The notes under the pieces were generated by a model. The model searched no databases. It worked only from the letters and a program-made list of their open reading frames with translations, and was not told where the DNA came from. A program made the position numbers and the translations under genes. A stretch of 64,000 bases of DNA from Bradyrhizobium oropedii (GTDB lineage Bacteria > Pseudomonadota > Alphaproteobacteria > Rhizobiales > Xanthobacteraceae): NCBI RefSeq assembly GCF_020889685.1, contig NZ_JACMYO010000019.1, positions 1-64,000 of the forward strand, given 5' to 3'. Positions 27,367 through 36,637 of this stretch are shown here, piece after piece. Position 1 is the first letter of the stretch. Each line of letters begins with the position of its first letter.

Positions 27367-28197
27367 TCAATGAGTCTGCGGAAGCGGGACAGCTTTGAAT
27401 TCCGCCGCCGCTGCTTTCACCGCCCGCTCAATTGGAATTCTTTCGATTGAGGATGCGCCAACAAAGCCGACACACTCGGTCGCCCGATAGACCTCGACCG
27501 TATCTTCAGGCTCGGCAATTGCCCCACCATGGCAAAGCGAGAGCACGTCCGGCCGGACGCTTCGCGCCGCTGCGTTGATCTCGTTGATGCGTCGGATTGC
27601 TTCTTTTATGGATTGGCCGTCCTCATGACCGACAAGCCCGCCGCGTGTTGCGCCGACATGGGGGACGATGCAGTCGGCCCCTGCACTTGCCATGGCTTTG
27701 GCGTCTTGAGGGCTCGCGACATAGGCCAGCGAAAAGATATTCTTCTTGCGCGCGAGAGCGATCAGTTCGACCTCACGTTCAAAGCCGAGGCCGACGCGGC
27801 CGCGGCGGTCACGCCAGTTGTCACCCATGGTGGAGATCGTCGGATAGTTGATGACGCCGGAGAACCCTGCAGCCCAGAACTTGTCCAAAAGATCATCGAG
27901 GTCGAGCCGGAGAGGATCCCAAGCCTCGATACCGCCAACCACCGGCACCGAAGACACCACATTACGAATTTCCGCCGCAAGCTCGAGCGTGCGCGCGTTG
28001 GAATCGCCAATCCGGCTCGTGGGAAGCCCCATCAGACGCGATAGGCCGGTCGAGTAGACCACCAGCATGTCGGCACCTCCAAGAACGGCACATTTGGCGA
28101 CCAGGCCGCAGCTACTACCTGCCGCGAGAATTGCTTTTCGCTCCGCCACCTGTCCTTCGATCCTGGAAAGAATTTCGGTTCGCTCAAACATCCGCAT
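27367..28197 (-). CDS. PEP-hydrolase-like TIM-barrel protein
   Basis: The ATG at 28197 follows a textbook AAGGAGG eight bases upstream, giving 276 residues. TIM-barrel features include AILAAGSSCGLVAKCAVLGG, the GFSGVINYPTISTMGDNWR segment, DCIVPHVGATRGGLVGHEDG and a C-terminal phosphate loop GFVGASSIERIPIERAV. It belongs to the phosphoenolpyruvate-hydrolase-like/Tm-1 C-terminal family. In plants the Tm-1 resistance protein fuses this domain to the one encoded next door; here they are separate but overlapping genes. Substrate unknown. A close paralogue is fused to a regulator at 42077..43831. Confidence 0.85.
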   Translation of the reverse strand: MRMFERTEILSRIEGQVAERKAILAAGSSCGLVAKCAVLGGADMLVVYSTGLSRLMGLPTSRIGDSNARTLELAAEIRNVVSSVPVVGGIEAWDPLRLDLDDLLDKFWAAGFSGVINYPTISTMGDNWRDRRGRVGLGFEREVELIALARKKNIFSLAYVASPQDAKAMASAGADCIVPHVGATRGGLVGHEDGQSIKEAIRRINEINAAARSVRPDVLSLCHGGAIAEPEDTVEVYRATECVGFVGASSIERIPIERAVKAAAAEFKAVPLPQTH

Positions 28198-29437
28198 GGG
28201 ATGAACCTCCTTGCGTGAGTTGTTCCAGGATCCATGCTGCGGCAGCCTCGGCGAACTCGCCATCGTTAATGTGACAGTTCAGGTCGCGGACCATGACATG
28301 CGCGGGGACATGTTCCTTGACCGCGTCCAGCCAAGCCTTGTCGGCGTCGGGATCGTAGAAGATGCCCCCTTGGCGGTCGTAATCGGACACGCCTTTCGCC
28401 GGCCAAAGGACCATTGTGGGTCCTTTTGCTCGCGATAGCCGTTCGGCCGTGAGCCGGCCAATGCTCGCGTTCTCAGACGCAGTTGTGCGCATGAGCGTCG
28501 TGTAAGGCGTATGGGCGTAGAACTGGCGACCGCGAAACTGATCAGGAACGCTCGATGGCAAGCCAAAATTGACCATATCGACCGCACCGGGCGCGATCAC
28601 TTGCGGAATCTTTTGCCGCGACGCTGCCTGGAGCCGATCCGGACCGGCGCTTGCGGTGCCTCCAACGATTTCGTCTGCGAGCTCCGTTGTGGTCAAATCA
28701 ATGACGGCGTCGAATTCACCAGCCGCGATCAGCTGCTCCATCTTACGACCGCCCGCCCCGTTCGCCGGAAAGACGATGGCGTCTACGCAGGCATCGGCAA
28801 GCCGCGCTGCGCACTGATTGGCCGCCGGCGTGGTCACGCCGAAGGCAGTGATCGCAACGATCTTCTTGTCTCGTCCAAGCTTGACGGGAGCATAGCGCGT
28901 GGCCGCAATGGCCCGCCCCGCGTTTTCGAGCACCCTTGTGGTAAAGGCGTTGATGCCGAAGAGATCGACCAGCGTCGGATAGAGGATGATGTCGCTATGA
29001 GTGGCCAATTCGGCGAGTAGCGCAGGCCTTGCGCTGCTCACCAGAAGTTTCGGAAAGCCATAAGGCAGCTCAGACACAACCTCGCCGAAAACCGCGCTCC
29101 CCCTGCCCCCCGCAACCCCGACAATCGCGCTGATCGTTCCTGAGCCCAGGAGGTCACCAACCTTAACGCGCGTCCTTTCAGCAATCCGCTTCAGGAGTTC
29201 GGCGGGAGCCTTCGCATCGGCTTGTTTGTCGCCGTCATCCCTCTTCGTGCCGACGTCGACCAGGATGGTCGTGCGGCCACAGGCCTCGATAATGTCGGCG
29301 AGATAAGATGCCTCGCGGCCCTTGGTATCCAGCGTGGCCACGATCGCGACCGCGTCCGTGGTCGCGGATCCAGTCGCCAGTTCGGACAGGTTACCATCCC
29401 GGGCCGACCTTTGGTCGTCCGTACAATGGTGAGACAC
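28184..29437 (-). CDS. Tm-1-like ATP-binding protein (UPF0261)
   Basis: The frame is open to 29518, but GGGAGGAA five bases before the GTG at 29437 marks the likely start, giving 417 residues. It begins after a short leader with AIVATLDTKGREASYLADII, then SAIVGVAGGRGSAVFGEVVS and KKIVAITAFGVTTPAANQCA, and PRxxxAPGxxD-like IPQVIAPGAVDMVNFG. This fits the UPF0261/Tm-1 N-terminal ATP-binding family. Its stop overlaps the start of the TIM-barrel gene by 14 bases, so the two are translationally coupled and likely form a complex equal to the plant fusion. First gene of the operon; a GGGTA direct repeat lies 84 bp upstream. Confidence 0.85.
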   Translation of the reverse strand: MSHHCTDDQRSARDGNLSELATGSATTDAVAIVATLDTKGREASYLADIIEACGRTTILVDVGTKRDDGDKQADAKAPAELLKRIAERTRVKVGDLLGSGTISAIVGVAGGRGSAVFGEVVSELPYGFPKLLVSSARPALLAELATHSDIILYPTLVDLFGINAFTTRVLENAGRAIAATRYAPVKLGRDKKIVAITAFGVTTPAANQCAARLADACVDAIVFPANGAGGRKMEQLIAAGEFDAVIDLTTTELADEIVGGTASAGPDRLQAASRQKIPQVIAPGAVDMVNFGLPSSVPDQFRGRQFYAHTPYTTLMRTTASENASIGRLTAERLSRAKGPTMVLWPAKGVSDYDRQGGIFYDPDADKAWLDAVKEHVPAHVMVRDLNCHINDGEFAEAAAAWILEQLTQGGSSHADV

Positions 29438-29471
29438 GATCTTCCTCCCAGAACCATTCCTAACAACAGGT

Positions 29472-29535
29472 GGTCTAGACCCGGCTATACCCGGGTATAA
29501 GATCGGTGAAGCGTCCAAATGGGTAAGATTGGGTA
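29472..29535. promoter_or_regulatory. Regulatory region with GGGTA direct repeat and palindromes
   Basis: GGGTA occurs at 29521-29525 and 29531-29535, a 10-bp period that puts both on one face of the helix. Next to it are the perfect palindromes TATACCCGGGTATA (29486-29499), which holds the same GGGTA in both orientations, and GGTCTAGACC (29472-29481). The region lies between the divergent genes starting at 29437 (minus) and 29578 (plus). The same repeat recurs at 31063, 38259 and 50910. Confidence 0.6.
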
Positions 29536-29577
29536 GAAACGGTGAGAGCGAGAGTTCCCGGCAAACTTGCCACCCAC

Positions 29578-30150
29578 ATGTCGGACATAGCTAAAGGCGC
29601 ACAATTGCAAGTCTACGCGCCCTCTTTGCGCAGCCTTCCGGCGGGCTCCCTGCTGGTCATGGCGACCCTGCCAATCCTCGACTGGAACGACTGTCTTATG
29701 CGAGACTTGCGTACCCTCGACAAGGCAACGTCCGCTCCTCATGTCTATGCGGCGATCCTCATGATCGATCCCTTCGCGTGCTGGGAGGATATTGCCGAAT
29801 CGTTGAAGGATGCCGGCATCACCGGCGTCGCCAATTTCCCGCCGGCATCTATGATCGAGCGGTCGGCGGCAGGCGTGCCTGTTGATGCCGGACAGGAGCT
29901 CGAACTTCGGCGGATGGAATGGTTCACAAGCCTTGGTTTCAAGGCGTTGTTTGCCATCGCGAGCGATTCCGAAATTACCGCGGCGGAGACGCGACTTGGC
30001 TCCCATCTGGACGGACTCATCCATCTACCAGCAGAGGCTCTTACACGGACGATGAGCGAGGAGATGGAGCTGGTAAGCCTTGGCCAACATGGATCGTCAT
30101 TACCAATGTTCGCGCTTTTGGATGGGACGGCTTCGACGCGGCCAACCTGA
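29578..30150 (+). pseudogene. Truncated PEP-hydrolase-like TIM-barrel protein
   Basis: The frame can start at GTG 29542 or ATG 29578. The sequence AILMIDPFACWEDIAESLKD followed by AGITGVANFPPASMIERSAA parallels FGACTFDPQLDIDRW and GFSGVTNFPSVIHIDD in the regulator at 42077..43831, so it is the same TIM-barrel family. After about residue 160 the similarity ends and the frame runs into a duplicated segment (copy at 41967) that supplies its last ~30 codons. The barrel is therefore incomplete, and the gene is probably dead or a truncated regulator. Confidence 0.6.
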
Positions 30151-30387
30151 GCAAAGTGACGAGCGGGACTGCTCTCCAAGATCCGCAGCTTCCTGAGGAG
30201 AGGTTTTTCTTGAAAAACCCACAACACTGGCCGCCTTTCCGCGATGAAGCCTGGTTCGTTTCAGGCCTTCGATGAATCATTCTCACTCTGACAGCGCATT
30301 TTTCAACTTGGCTGGTGCGGACGCGATCAACAGCGGTCTCAGGGACGTCCTGATATGCGTATCTGGAAGCGTCAACAGCTGGTTCAC
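30063..30387. repeat. Direct repeat, copy A (decayed 3' end of a regulator gene)
   Basis: This matches 41967-42312 in the same orientation with many substitutions and small gaps. In the intact copy, the minus strand encodes the C-terminal HTH of the regulator and its downstream flank. Here the minus strand still shows VNQLLTLPDTHI, SAPAKLKNALSE and a disrupted HTH, with stops and frameshifts, so it is a pseudogene of a paralogous regulator. Its upstream part (AAA and barrel) is absent on this side. Confidence 0.8.
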
Positions 30388-30898
30388 CATCTGGGGGCAT
30401 TCAGCGCGCAGTTTGTGCATTTCCTGCTCGGAGCGACAACGCCGGGCTGCCTCGCGAGGTGACCTCGTCGCTAGCAGAATCAGTCGCAGCCGGCGTTGCA
30501 ATAGGCATTAGCTAGCAGTTGGATGCGGCCCCATCGCTAACTGCTGCTATTGCGGCTATTGTCACAGAATATGGGGCAATCGTCGTGACGCCGCTGAAGA
30601 ACCGCGGGATCACAGATTTCCGAGCGCGCGACTTTGCGACGGGGGTGCAACGGCATCGGGACAGCGCGCGCGTCCAGGTCGACGAACTCGCCAGCTCCTT
30701 TTGAGCCTCGCATGAGCCTGAAGCACTCGTCACATCGTTTCCAGTGCCGCTCCGTCCAATGATCTCGTTCGCAGCCCGTCATTTCTTTTCGTTAAAATGC
30801 GATTGCGCAAGGGCCGGGTGTTTCGGCACGACCATCGTTACGCTGTCCCGTCGGCCTGGCTGCAATCAGCTCACTCTCTCGACTGCGATGATGAAGCT

Positions 30899-30935
30899 AA
30901 AAAAAACCGCCGCCGGGCTTTCTCCGGCAGCGGCT
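30899..30935 (-). terminator. Rho-independent terminator
   Basis: On the minus strand CCGCTGCCGG-AGAAAGC-CCGGCGGCGG forms a 10-bp stem (one G-U pair) followed by eight T residues. No intact gene ends just before it; the nearest minus-strand gene, the ABC permease, stops at 31676, about 740 bp upstream. Confidence 0.85.
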
Positions 30936-31062
30936 CAAGTCTCGGGAGAAAGCAGACGAGCCGGTCTGCCAGCGGACCCAAGAGATCAGAACAGAATTCT
31001 GGCCGCCGGTCGCTATTATTCAAATGATGTCGGATTGGTCACGGCGTACGAGCTCAGCATCT

Positions 31063-31077
31063 GGGTAGCATTGGGTA
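31063..31077. promoter_or_regulatory. GGGTA-N5-GGGTA direct repeat
   Basis: GGGTAGCATTGGGTA has the same spacing and orientation as the sites before the Tm-1-like, amidase and polyol-transporter operons. Here no intact gene follows; a minus-strand terminator lies ~130 bp downstream. It may be an orphan site left from a deleted operon. Confidence 0.45.
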
Positions 31078-31675
31078 AACCGACCGCATCAGGCGCAGCT
31101 CTTTTCCATCTGACGCGACAGTTAGCTGCCCACGGCTGTAGAAACCCGATGCTTGCGGAATGTCACGGGCACGGTTCACTTAACAGATGCTCGCCGGCAC
31201 TATCGGCCCGCGCGGCTGTCAGAGCGACCGACACTTCGTCATCACTTGCAACCGAGCTCCCTTCCTAGTGCAGAGGAATCTTACCGCACACCCGTGCTTG
31301 CACAGGAACCGGCGACAGAGAGATATCGACGGGTCCGACAGCGCAGCTCGCTTCCGAAGCCACGCCCGGACCCGCATGCTCGCGGCAATGCAAGTGTACG
31401 CGAGCAGCCTCTCACCGATCGCAATTTTCTGATGACATCGGGCCGGCAACAAGTTGGACAGGTATTCGACTGATACATCCAGAAACGGAGCTCTCGACCC
31501 GCCATTCGCTTCTAACCGCCATCAGCAGCCTAACCGGCGATGTCGACCGACCGTACCTTTTCCTCAAACGCTCGAGTGATCCGGCCGCCGATCCTGTTAT
31601 CGGCATAATGTGCGTTTCGATGGCGCGGGCCAGACGGAGGCAATTGTCGGTCCATATCGCGACTACAACGCGCCG

Positions 31676-32704
31676 TTATTTAATGGAGGCTAGCCTAGAT
31701 CGATCGAGAGTTATTGTAACAGATAGAACTACGATGAGGCCCGTCACCATGATTTGCAGGTATGTATGTACGCCTGCGATATTGAGACCATTTTGCAGCA
31801 CGGCGATCACCAGAACACCGGTCAGCGTTCGATGGACTCCGCCTGAACCTCCAGATAGCGCGGTTCCGCCCATCACGACCGCGGCGATCGCCTGGAGCAG
31901 CAGATCGTCTCCCATGCGCGACGTTCCCGTCGATGTCCGCGCGACAAGGAGCAAGCCCGCAACTCCGCAAAGCATTCCGGAGACCACAAATGCGGCGGCT
32001 TTGGTGCGAAGAACGTCAATCCCCGAAAGTCGAGCAGTTAGGCCACCACCGCCGATCGCAAAAAGGGCTCTTCCGAAGTGGCTTCTCGCACCGACAAAGG
32101 ACGCGACGACAAAAATGAGAAGTGCGAAAACTCCAGAGTTCGGAATACGACCGATCACAGAACCGGAACCAATCCACGTCAGGTTGGGGCTCTGAAAGAA
32201 CACATTGGCACCGCCGCTGATCCACGTGGACACGCCGCCAAGAATAGTCATCGTGCCTAGTGTGGCAACGAAAGACGGCAGCCGTAGTCGAAGGACGAGC
32301 GCAGCATTGACGAGGCCACACAGAGCTCCAATGCCTGCGGCAGCGACGGCTATTCCAGCCGCACCTACATCAAAGTCACGGATCAGAACCGCAGACGAAA
32401 TTGCCACAAGTGTCACGATGGCTCCAACCGAAAGGTCGAGCGCTCCCATGAGAATTACGAATGTGATGCCTGTTGAGACGATCAGCAGGATCGAGGACTG
32501 CCGCATCAGATTAAAAAGATTTATCCAACTCAAAAAGCGCGGATTGATCGAGGCGAACACCGCGGCCATCGCCATCAGCAGCAACAATGGCCCTATTGCA
32601 TTTATGATGGGACGGTGACGGTTGTAAAACTGGGCAATCTGCACTTTTGCTTCTACACCTGCTGTCGACCCAGTCGTCTGCGGCTCATACCATGTGTTGG
32701 ACAA
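31676..32704 (-). CDS. Sugar ABC transporter permease (RbsC type)
   Basis: A 342-residue inner-membrane protein with about ten helices. The N-terminal ~35 residues are cytoplasmic, then INAIGPLLLLMAMAAVFASI. The family signature is GITFVILMGALDLSVGAIVT, followed by GLVNAALVLRLRLPSFVATL and the C-terminal AIAAVVMGGTALSGGSGGVH. It forms the channel of a ribose-type importer with the second permease (34223..35185). It overlaps the ATPase gene by 20 bp and is the last gene of the operon. Confidence 0.9.
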   Translation of the reverse strand: MSNTWYEPQTTGSTAGVEAKVQIAQFYNRHRPIINAIGPLLLLMAMAAVFASINPRFLSWINLFNLMRQSSILLIVSTGITFVILMGALDLSVGAIVTLVAISSAVLIRDFDVGAAGIAVAAAGIGALCGLVNAALVLRLRLPSFVATLGTMTILGGVSTWISGGANVFFQSPNLTWIGSGSVIGRIPNSGVFALLIFVVASFVGARSHFGRALFAIGGGGLTARLSGIDVLRTKAAAFVVSGMLCGVAGLLLVARTSTGTSRMGDDLLLQAIAAVVMGGTALSGGSGGVHRTLTGVLVIAVLQNGLNIAGVHTYLQIMVTGLIVVLSVTITLDRSRLASIK

Positions 32705-34226
32705 GTTCCTGCTCCGTTGGCTTGTTATCGGCAGGCGCGTTGCACAAGAACTGAATTTCTCCCTCTCGCATCACGAGGATGCGGTTTGACATTCCAATAA
32801 GCTCAGGCAGATCGTCTGTGACGAGAAGAACAGCTACGCCCTCCTCAGCCAAGTCCCTCAGGACGCCGTAGATCTCTTGTTTAGCGCCGACATCGACGCC
32901 GCGCGTGGGATTGTCGAGGACCATCACCTGAACCTTTCGAGCCAGCCATTTAGCTATCACCACCTTCTGTTGATTACCCCCGGAAAGGAACTGGCAAAGC
33001 TGTGCTGGCCCTTTGCATCTCACACGCAAGCGATTGATGTACTTTTCGGCGAGAAGCCGTTCTCGGGAGCGTGAAATGAAACCAGATAGGCGCGAGACGA
33101 GCGGAAGCGAGGCCAAAGACATATTTGCTTGAACCGACATGTAAGGCACGATGCCTTCGGTCTTGCGTTCTTTGGGGACAAAACCCATGCCGCGCAACAT
33201 CGCCGCTTTTCCACGTCCGCGAAGCGGCAACGCTTCGCCGCCCACTTCGATGGTGCCGTTTGGGGGAAAGGGTTCAAATCCGACGACGGCTTTGGCTACA
33301 GCCTCCTTGCCGCATCCGACGAGGCCACCAATTCCAAGGATCTCACCTTTGCGAAGCTCAAAACTGACATTCTGGACGTTGTGGCCGCTTAGACCCTTGA
33401 CTGAGACCGCGATGGGCGCCCCCTCGAGTTTCAGCTGGCGCTTTTCCATGAAGTATTCGTCGTCTCGCGCTCGGCCCACCATTGCCCGATGAAGGCTTTG
33501 TTCGGAGATCTGTTCTCCTGCGAACTCGCCAACATTTCGCCCGTCCTTGAACACGTAGATGCGGTCGCAAAGCTCTACGTATTCCACGAGACGGTGAGTA
33601 ATAAGTACAAATGAAGCGCGACGACGGTACCGTCGAATCGACTCAAAGAGAATTTTGATCTGTCGCTCGCCGATTGCCGCTGTCGGTTCGTCGAGCAGGA
33701 TGATTGGATGATCAATATGGCAATGCTCGGCCAAAACGAACGCCTTGGCAATCTCGATCATCTGCCGATCGTGAAACGCGTAGTCGCCTGTGCGACGGCA
33801 CGGATCGATGTAGTCAAGACCGAGGTCTTTGAGATGTCTTTCGCTGACGGCTATCATCGCTCGTCTGTCGACGATGCCTATCCGATTGGCAAAGTTGGCT
33901 TCTAAAGAGAGAAATATATTTTCGTAGACAGCCAGGCTTGGAATAAGGGCCTGCTCCTGAAAGACCATCGAAATACCGGCCTCGACGGCCTCAGTATAGC
34001 TTGTCGGCGTGAAGCTCTTGCCGAAAAGTCTCATACTTCCCGCGTTCGGTGTATGGATGCCGGCAATCATTTTGAGGGTCGTTGATTTGCCCGCTCCGTT
34101 TTCGCCGGCAATCCCAACTATTTCGTTCGGAAATACATCGAGATCGATCCCTTCGACCACGCAAATGCCATTGAAGCGCTTCGACCCATTGCGCATCGTG
34201 TAGATGGGCGTCGGCACGCCGCTCAT
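32685..34226 (-). CDS. Sugar ABC transporter ATPase (RbsA type, two nucleotide-binding domains)
   Basis: A 513-residue duplicated ATPase. Domain 1 has Walker A GENGAGKST and Walker B ILLDEPTAAI; domain 2 has a degenerate Walker A GLVGCGKEA, signature LSGGNQQKVVIAKWL and VMVLDNPTRGVDVGAK. Domain 1 is odd: where family members have LSVGQQQMVEIA it reads FHDRQMIEIAKA, so the signature Ser-x-Gly is missing. One of the two composite ATP sites may be non-hydrolytic. It powers import through the two RbsC-like permeases. The start overlaps the upstream permease gene by four bases. Confidence 0.92.
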   Translation of the reverse strand: MSGVPTPIYTMRNGSKRFNGICVVEGIDLDVFPNEIVGIAGENGAGKSTTLKMIAGIHTPNAGSMRLFGKSFTPTSYTEAVEAGISMVFQEQALIPSLAVYENIFLSLEANFANRIGIVDRRAMIAVSERHLKDLGLDYIDPCRRTGDYAFHDRQMIEIAKAFVLAEHCHIDHPIILLDEPTAAIGERQIKILFESIRRYRRRASFVLITHRLVEYVELCDRIYVFKDGRNVGEFAGEQISEQSLHRAMVGRARDDEYFMEKRQLKLEGAPIAVSVKGLSGHNVQNVSFELRKGEILGIGGLVGCGKEAVAKAVVGFEPFPPNGTIEVGGEALPLRGRGKAAMLRGMGFVPKERKTEGIVPYMSVQANMSLASLPLVSRLSGFISRSRERLLAEKYINRLRVRCKGPAQLCQFLSGGNQQKVVIAKWLARKVQVMVLDNPTRGVDVGAKQEIYGVLRDLAEEGVAVLLVTDDLPELIGMSNRILVMREGEIQFLCNAPADNKPTEQELVQHMV

Positions 34227-35185
34227 TTCACGTCCTCCGCGCTCGCACGATTCGTGTTCAGAAGAACAGCGAGCAGAATGACGGTCCCTTGAATGATTGT
34301 TTGTAGATAGGGCGGCAGGGCAAGAATGTTCATGCCGTCTGAAAGGATCGTTATGAAAAGAACCCCGATTATCGTCAGGCGCACGTTGCCTAACCCGCCC
34401 GTTATCGCAGTTCCGCCAACGACCACTGCGGTGATCGTGTCGAGAGTCATATAACTGCCCATTGTGACTGTGGCGGACCCCAGACGAGCGGCCAACAGGA
34501 CACCGGCAACTCCTGCAAGAAGGCCGGACAATGCAAACGCCTGGATTTTGATCGTATTGACCTTAACTCCGATGAGCGCGGCTACTTGCTCGTCGCTTCC
34601 GATCGCGAGCGTCATCCGTCCGAAACGCGTGCGATCACCTACGAGAACGGCAACACCGTAGATCCCCGCCGAAACCAGTACCGCATTGGGGACCATAATG
34701 GCCAGCGCGCCCTGGGCCATATCGATTACGGCCGCGTGCGATACTGATAAGGACCGGCCATCTGAGATGAAAAGCACCGCTCCTGAAATGGTTGTTGCTG
34801 TTCCAAGCGTCACCAGAATCGAGGGAATTCTGAGATAGACGTAGACCAGCCCATTGATCGCACCAAACACCAAGCCGACCAAACACGCGATGGGAACCGA
34901 CCATAAGCCCAGGTCTGGCGCGAGCCGAGCGACCAGCATGCCGCAAAAGCTAGCAACCGCTCCGATCGATAGGTCGATAGAGCCCATCAGGATCACGAAG
35001 GTCGCCCCGATGGATGCGATCAAGAGGACAGAACTCGATAGTTCGATTGCCCTGATATTTGCGATGGTGAAGAACGATGGAGCCGCGACACCAAAAGATA
35101 TAATCGCGATGGTAAAGACGACGATCGTTATGGCACGCCGCCATAGCTCGCTATCTCTACGTCCAACCACCGACGCTTCTAGCAT
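34223..35185 (-). CDS. Sugar ABC transporter permease (RbsC type)
   Basis: A 320-residue multi-spanning inner-membrane protein. It carries GATFVILMGSIDLSIGAVAS, GLVFGAINGLVYVYLRIPSI and DTITAVVVGGTAITGGLGNV, the same family landmarks as the other permease of this operon. The two probably form a heterodimeric channel, as carbohydrate uptake type 2 systems with two permease genes do. It follows the binding-protein gene after a 72-bp gap that contains a stable hairpin, and it overlaps the ATPase gene. Confidence 0.9.
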   Translation of the reverse strand: MLEASVVGRRDSELWRRAITIVVFTIAIISFGVAAPSFFTIANIRAIELSSSVLLIASIGATFVILMGSIDLSIGAVASFCGMLVARLAPDLGLWSVPIACLVGLVFGAINGLVYVYLRIPSILVTLGTATTISGAVLFISDGRSLSVSHAAVIDMAQGALAIMVPNAVLVSAGIYGVAVLVGDRTRFGRMTLAIGSDEQVAALIGVKVNTIKIQAFALSGLLAGVAGVLLAARLGSATVTMGSYMTLDTITAVVVGGTAITGGLGNVRLTIIGVLFITILSDGMNILALPPYLQTIIQGTVILLAVLLNTNRASAEDVK

Positions 35186-35217
35186 TTTTGCGGTCCGTCA
35201 ACGTGAGGTAAACACGA

Positions 35218-35247
35218 TGCCCCTCTCCAGAGCGAGAGAGAGGGGCA
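35218..35247 (-). promoter_or_regulatory. Intra-operon hairpin between binding-protein and permease genes
   Basis: TGCCCCTCTC and GAGAGGGGCA are perfect 10-bp complementary arms around a 10-base loop. There is no T-run, so this is not a complete terminator. Hairpins here commonly stabilise the binding-protein mRNA or reduce read-through, giving more binding protein than membrane parts. Confidence 0.7.
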
Positions 35248-35256
35248 CCGAAGCTA

Positions 35257-36432
35257 TCACTCGGGAATGCGCTGCTTATAGTGGCCGTTATACTCGGCCT
35301 TGAGCTGATCCACGCAACCGGAATCAACGGCGTCTTGATAAGCCTTCGGAAATTTGTATCCGGCCGGCGTGCGCGCTCCCCAGTACGTCTTCACGTCGAT
35401 CGGCCACACATAGTTTTGAGCATCCCAGTCGCTGGGATGAAGAACCCGCGACATTTTCTTCCAATCAAACGGAAGCTTCTCGCCGGCGAGAAACGCTTGA
35501 TACTTGTCCACATTCTGAGCGGTTATCAGCGTGGCTCCCGTGTACATCATGCGTTCGCATGGGCTCGGCTTAAATCCCTTTGCGACATCGTATGCCCGCA
35601 CGAGGGCAAAACCGGCTTGCCACTGTGGGGTAAAGCCCATTGTCGCAAGAATGCGGCCTTCCTTCACCAGCTTGAGGGTTTCTCGATTGCCATCGAGGCC
35701 GACGATCGGAATGTGCACACCAGCGTCTTCGACGGCTTGCATCGCGCCCAGTGCAATCGAGTCGTTTTGCCCGAAGATAGCATCAATCTTGGAGTGAGCC
35801 ACTAACAGGTCTTCCATGACCTTGCGAGAGTCAACCTGATTCCATTTTCCCGGTTGGCGCGCGACGAGCTTGATGTTGGGATATTCGGCTAAGGCTTTAT
35901 CGAAACCCGCGGTCCTGGAAATGTCTGCATCTACCCCGGGAAAACCAGTAATGTGCGCGACGTTGCCTTTTCCTCCGATCTTGTCAAAAAGCAATTTGGC
36001 AATTCTATAGCTATTTTCGACATCGTCCGGCGAGAAGAACGTTGCAAAAGCATAGTTGTCGCCCCCCGCATCCAACGGATGGAAGCCGGGCAACGATTCC
36101 CAAACGGCAACATGCACCGCACCGACCTTCTTCGCCATCTCAACGATGGGCTTTATGTTCGCCGCAACGAGATTCTCGCCGAACGTGATCCTGACACCGG
36201 CACCGAATTGAGCCTCATAGATTTCGATCTGCTTTGCGGCATCACCTTTGCCCGAAAGGATGCGATAGTTTAGACTAAGGGATTTTGCGGCCTGTTCGGC
36301 ACCTTGCGACCAGTTATTGAAATATTCGTTTTCCAATGTGGAAACTTCAGACAGGACATCCTCAGCGCTCGCACCACCCGCAACGCCCAGGAATGCCGCG
36401 GTAGCAAAAAGGTAAGTCGACAGTCTTCGCAT
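35257..36432 (-). CDS. Sugar ABC transporter substrate-binding protein
   Basis: A 391-residue periplasmic protein with signal peptide MRRLSTYLFATAAFLGVAGG (cleavage after ASA). It is of the periplasmic-binding-protein type 1/ribose-binding class: LSLNYRILSGKGDAAKQIEI, IDAIFGQNDSIALGAMQAVE and VPIVGLDGNRETLKLVKEG-like hinge regions are clear. The ligand is unknown. It is upstream of the permease and ATPase genes, and 205 bp downstream of the amidase gene, which suggests that the imported compound, or its product, is an amide. Confidence 0.9.
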   Translation of the reverse strand: MRRLSTYLFATAAFLGVAGGASAEDVLSEVSTLENEYFNNWSQGAEQAAKSLSLNYRILSGKGDAAKQIEIYEAQFGAGVRITFGENLVAANIKPIVEMAKKVGAVHVAVWESLPGFHPLDAGGDNYAFATFFSPDDVENSYRIAKLLFDKIGGKGNVAHITGFPGVDADISRTAGFDKALAEYPNIKLVARQPGKWNQVDSRKVMEDLLVAHSKIDAIFGQNDSIALGAMQAVEDAGVHIPIVGLDGNRETLKLVKEGRILATMGFTPQWQAGFALVRAYDVAKGFKPSPCERMMYTGATLITAQNVDKYQAFLAGEKLPFDWKKMSRVLHPSDWDAQNYVWPIDVKTYWGARTPAGYKFPKAYQDAVDSGCVDQLKAEYNGHYKQRIPE

Positions 36433-36637
36433 TGATTGACCCTCCTCGTACTTGTTTGTTGTAGATGATTTGCCTTTCGTTTACGTCGGTCGGCAGGCGC
36501 ACGTCTTCACGATGGAACAATTCGGAACAGAGAACGTGTTTTCCTATCCGTCAGAACGGTCACCCCGGCTAAGCGAAGAGTTTCACAACGTAACGCGGAC
36601 GCTGCGGTGGTCCGTTGCTGCCGGCATCATGCTCTAG

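Larger units (their letters stand above)
30388..31675. other. Long non-coding stretch with relics
   Basis: No frame here reads as a complete protein on either strand; the longer frames are out-of-phase noise. It does contain a strong minus-strand terminator (30899-30935) and a GGGTA direct repeat (31063-31077). That combination suggests the remains of a regulated transcription unit, or a short untranslated RNA. Confidence 0.5.
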
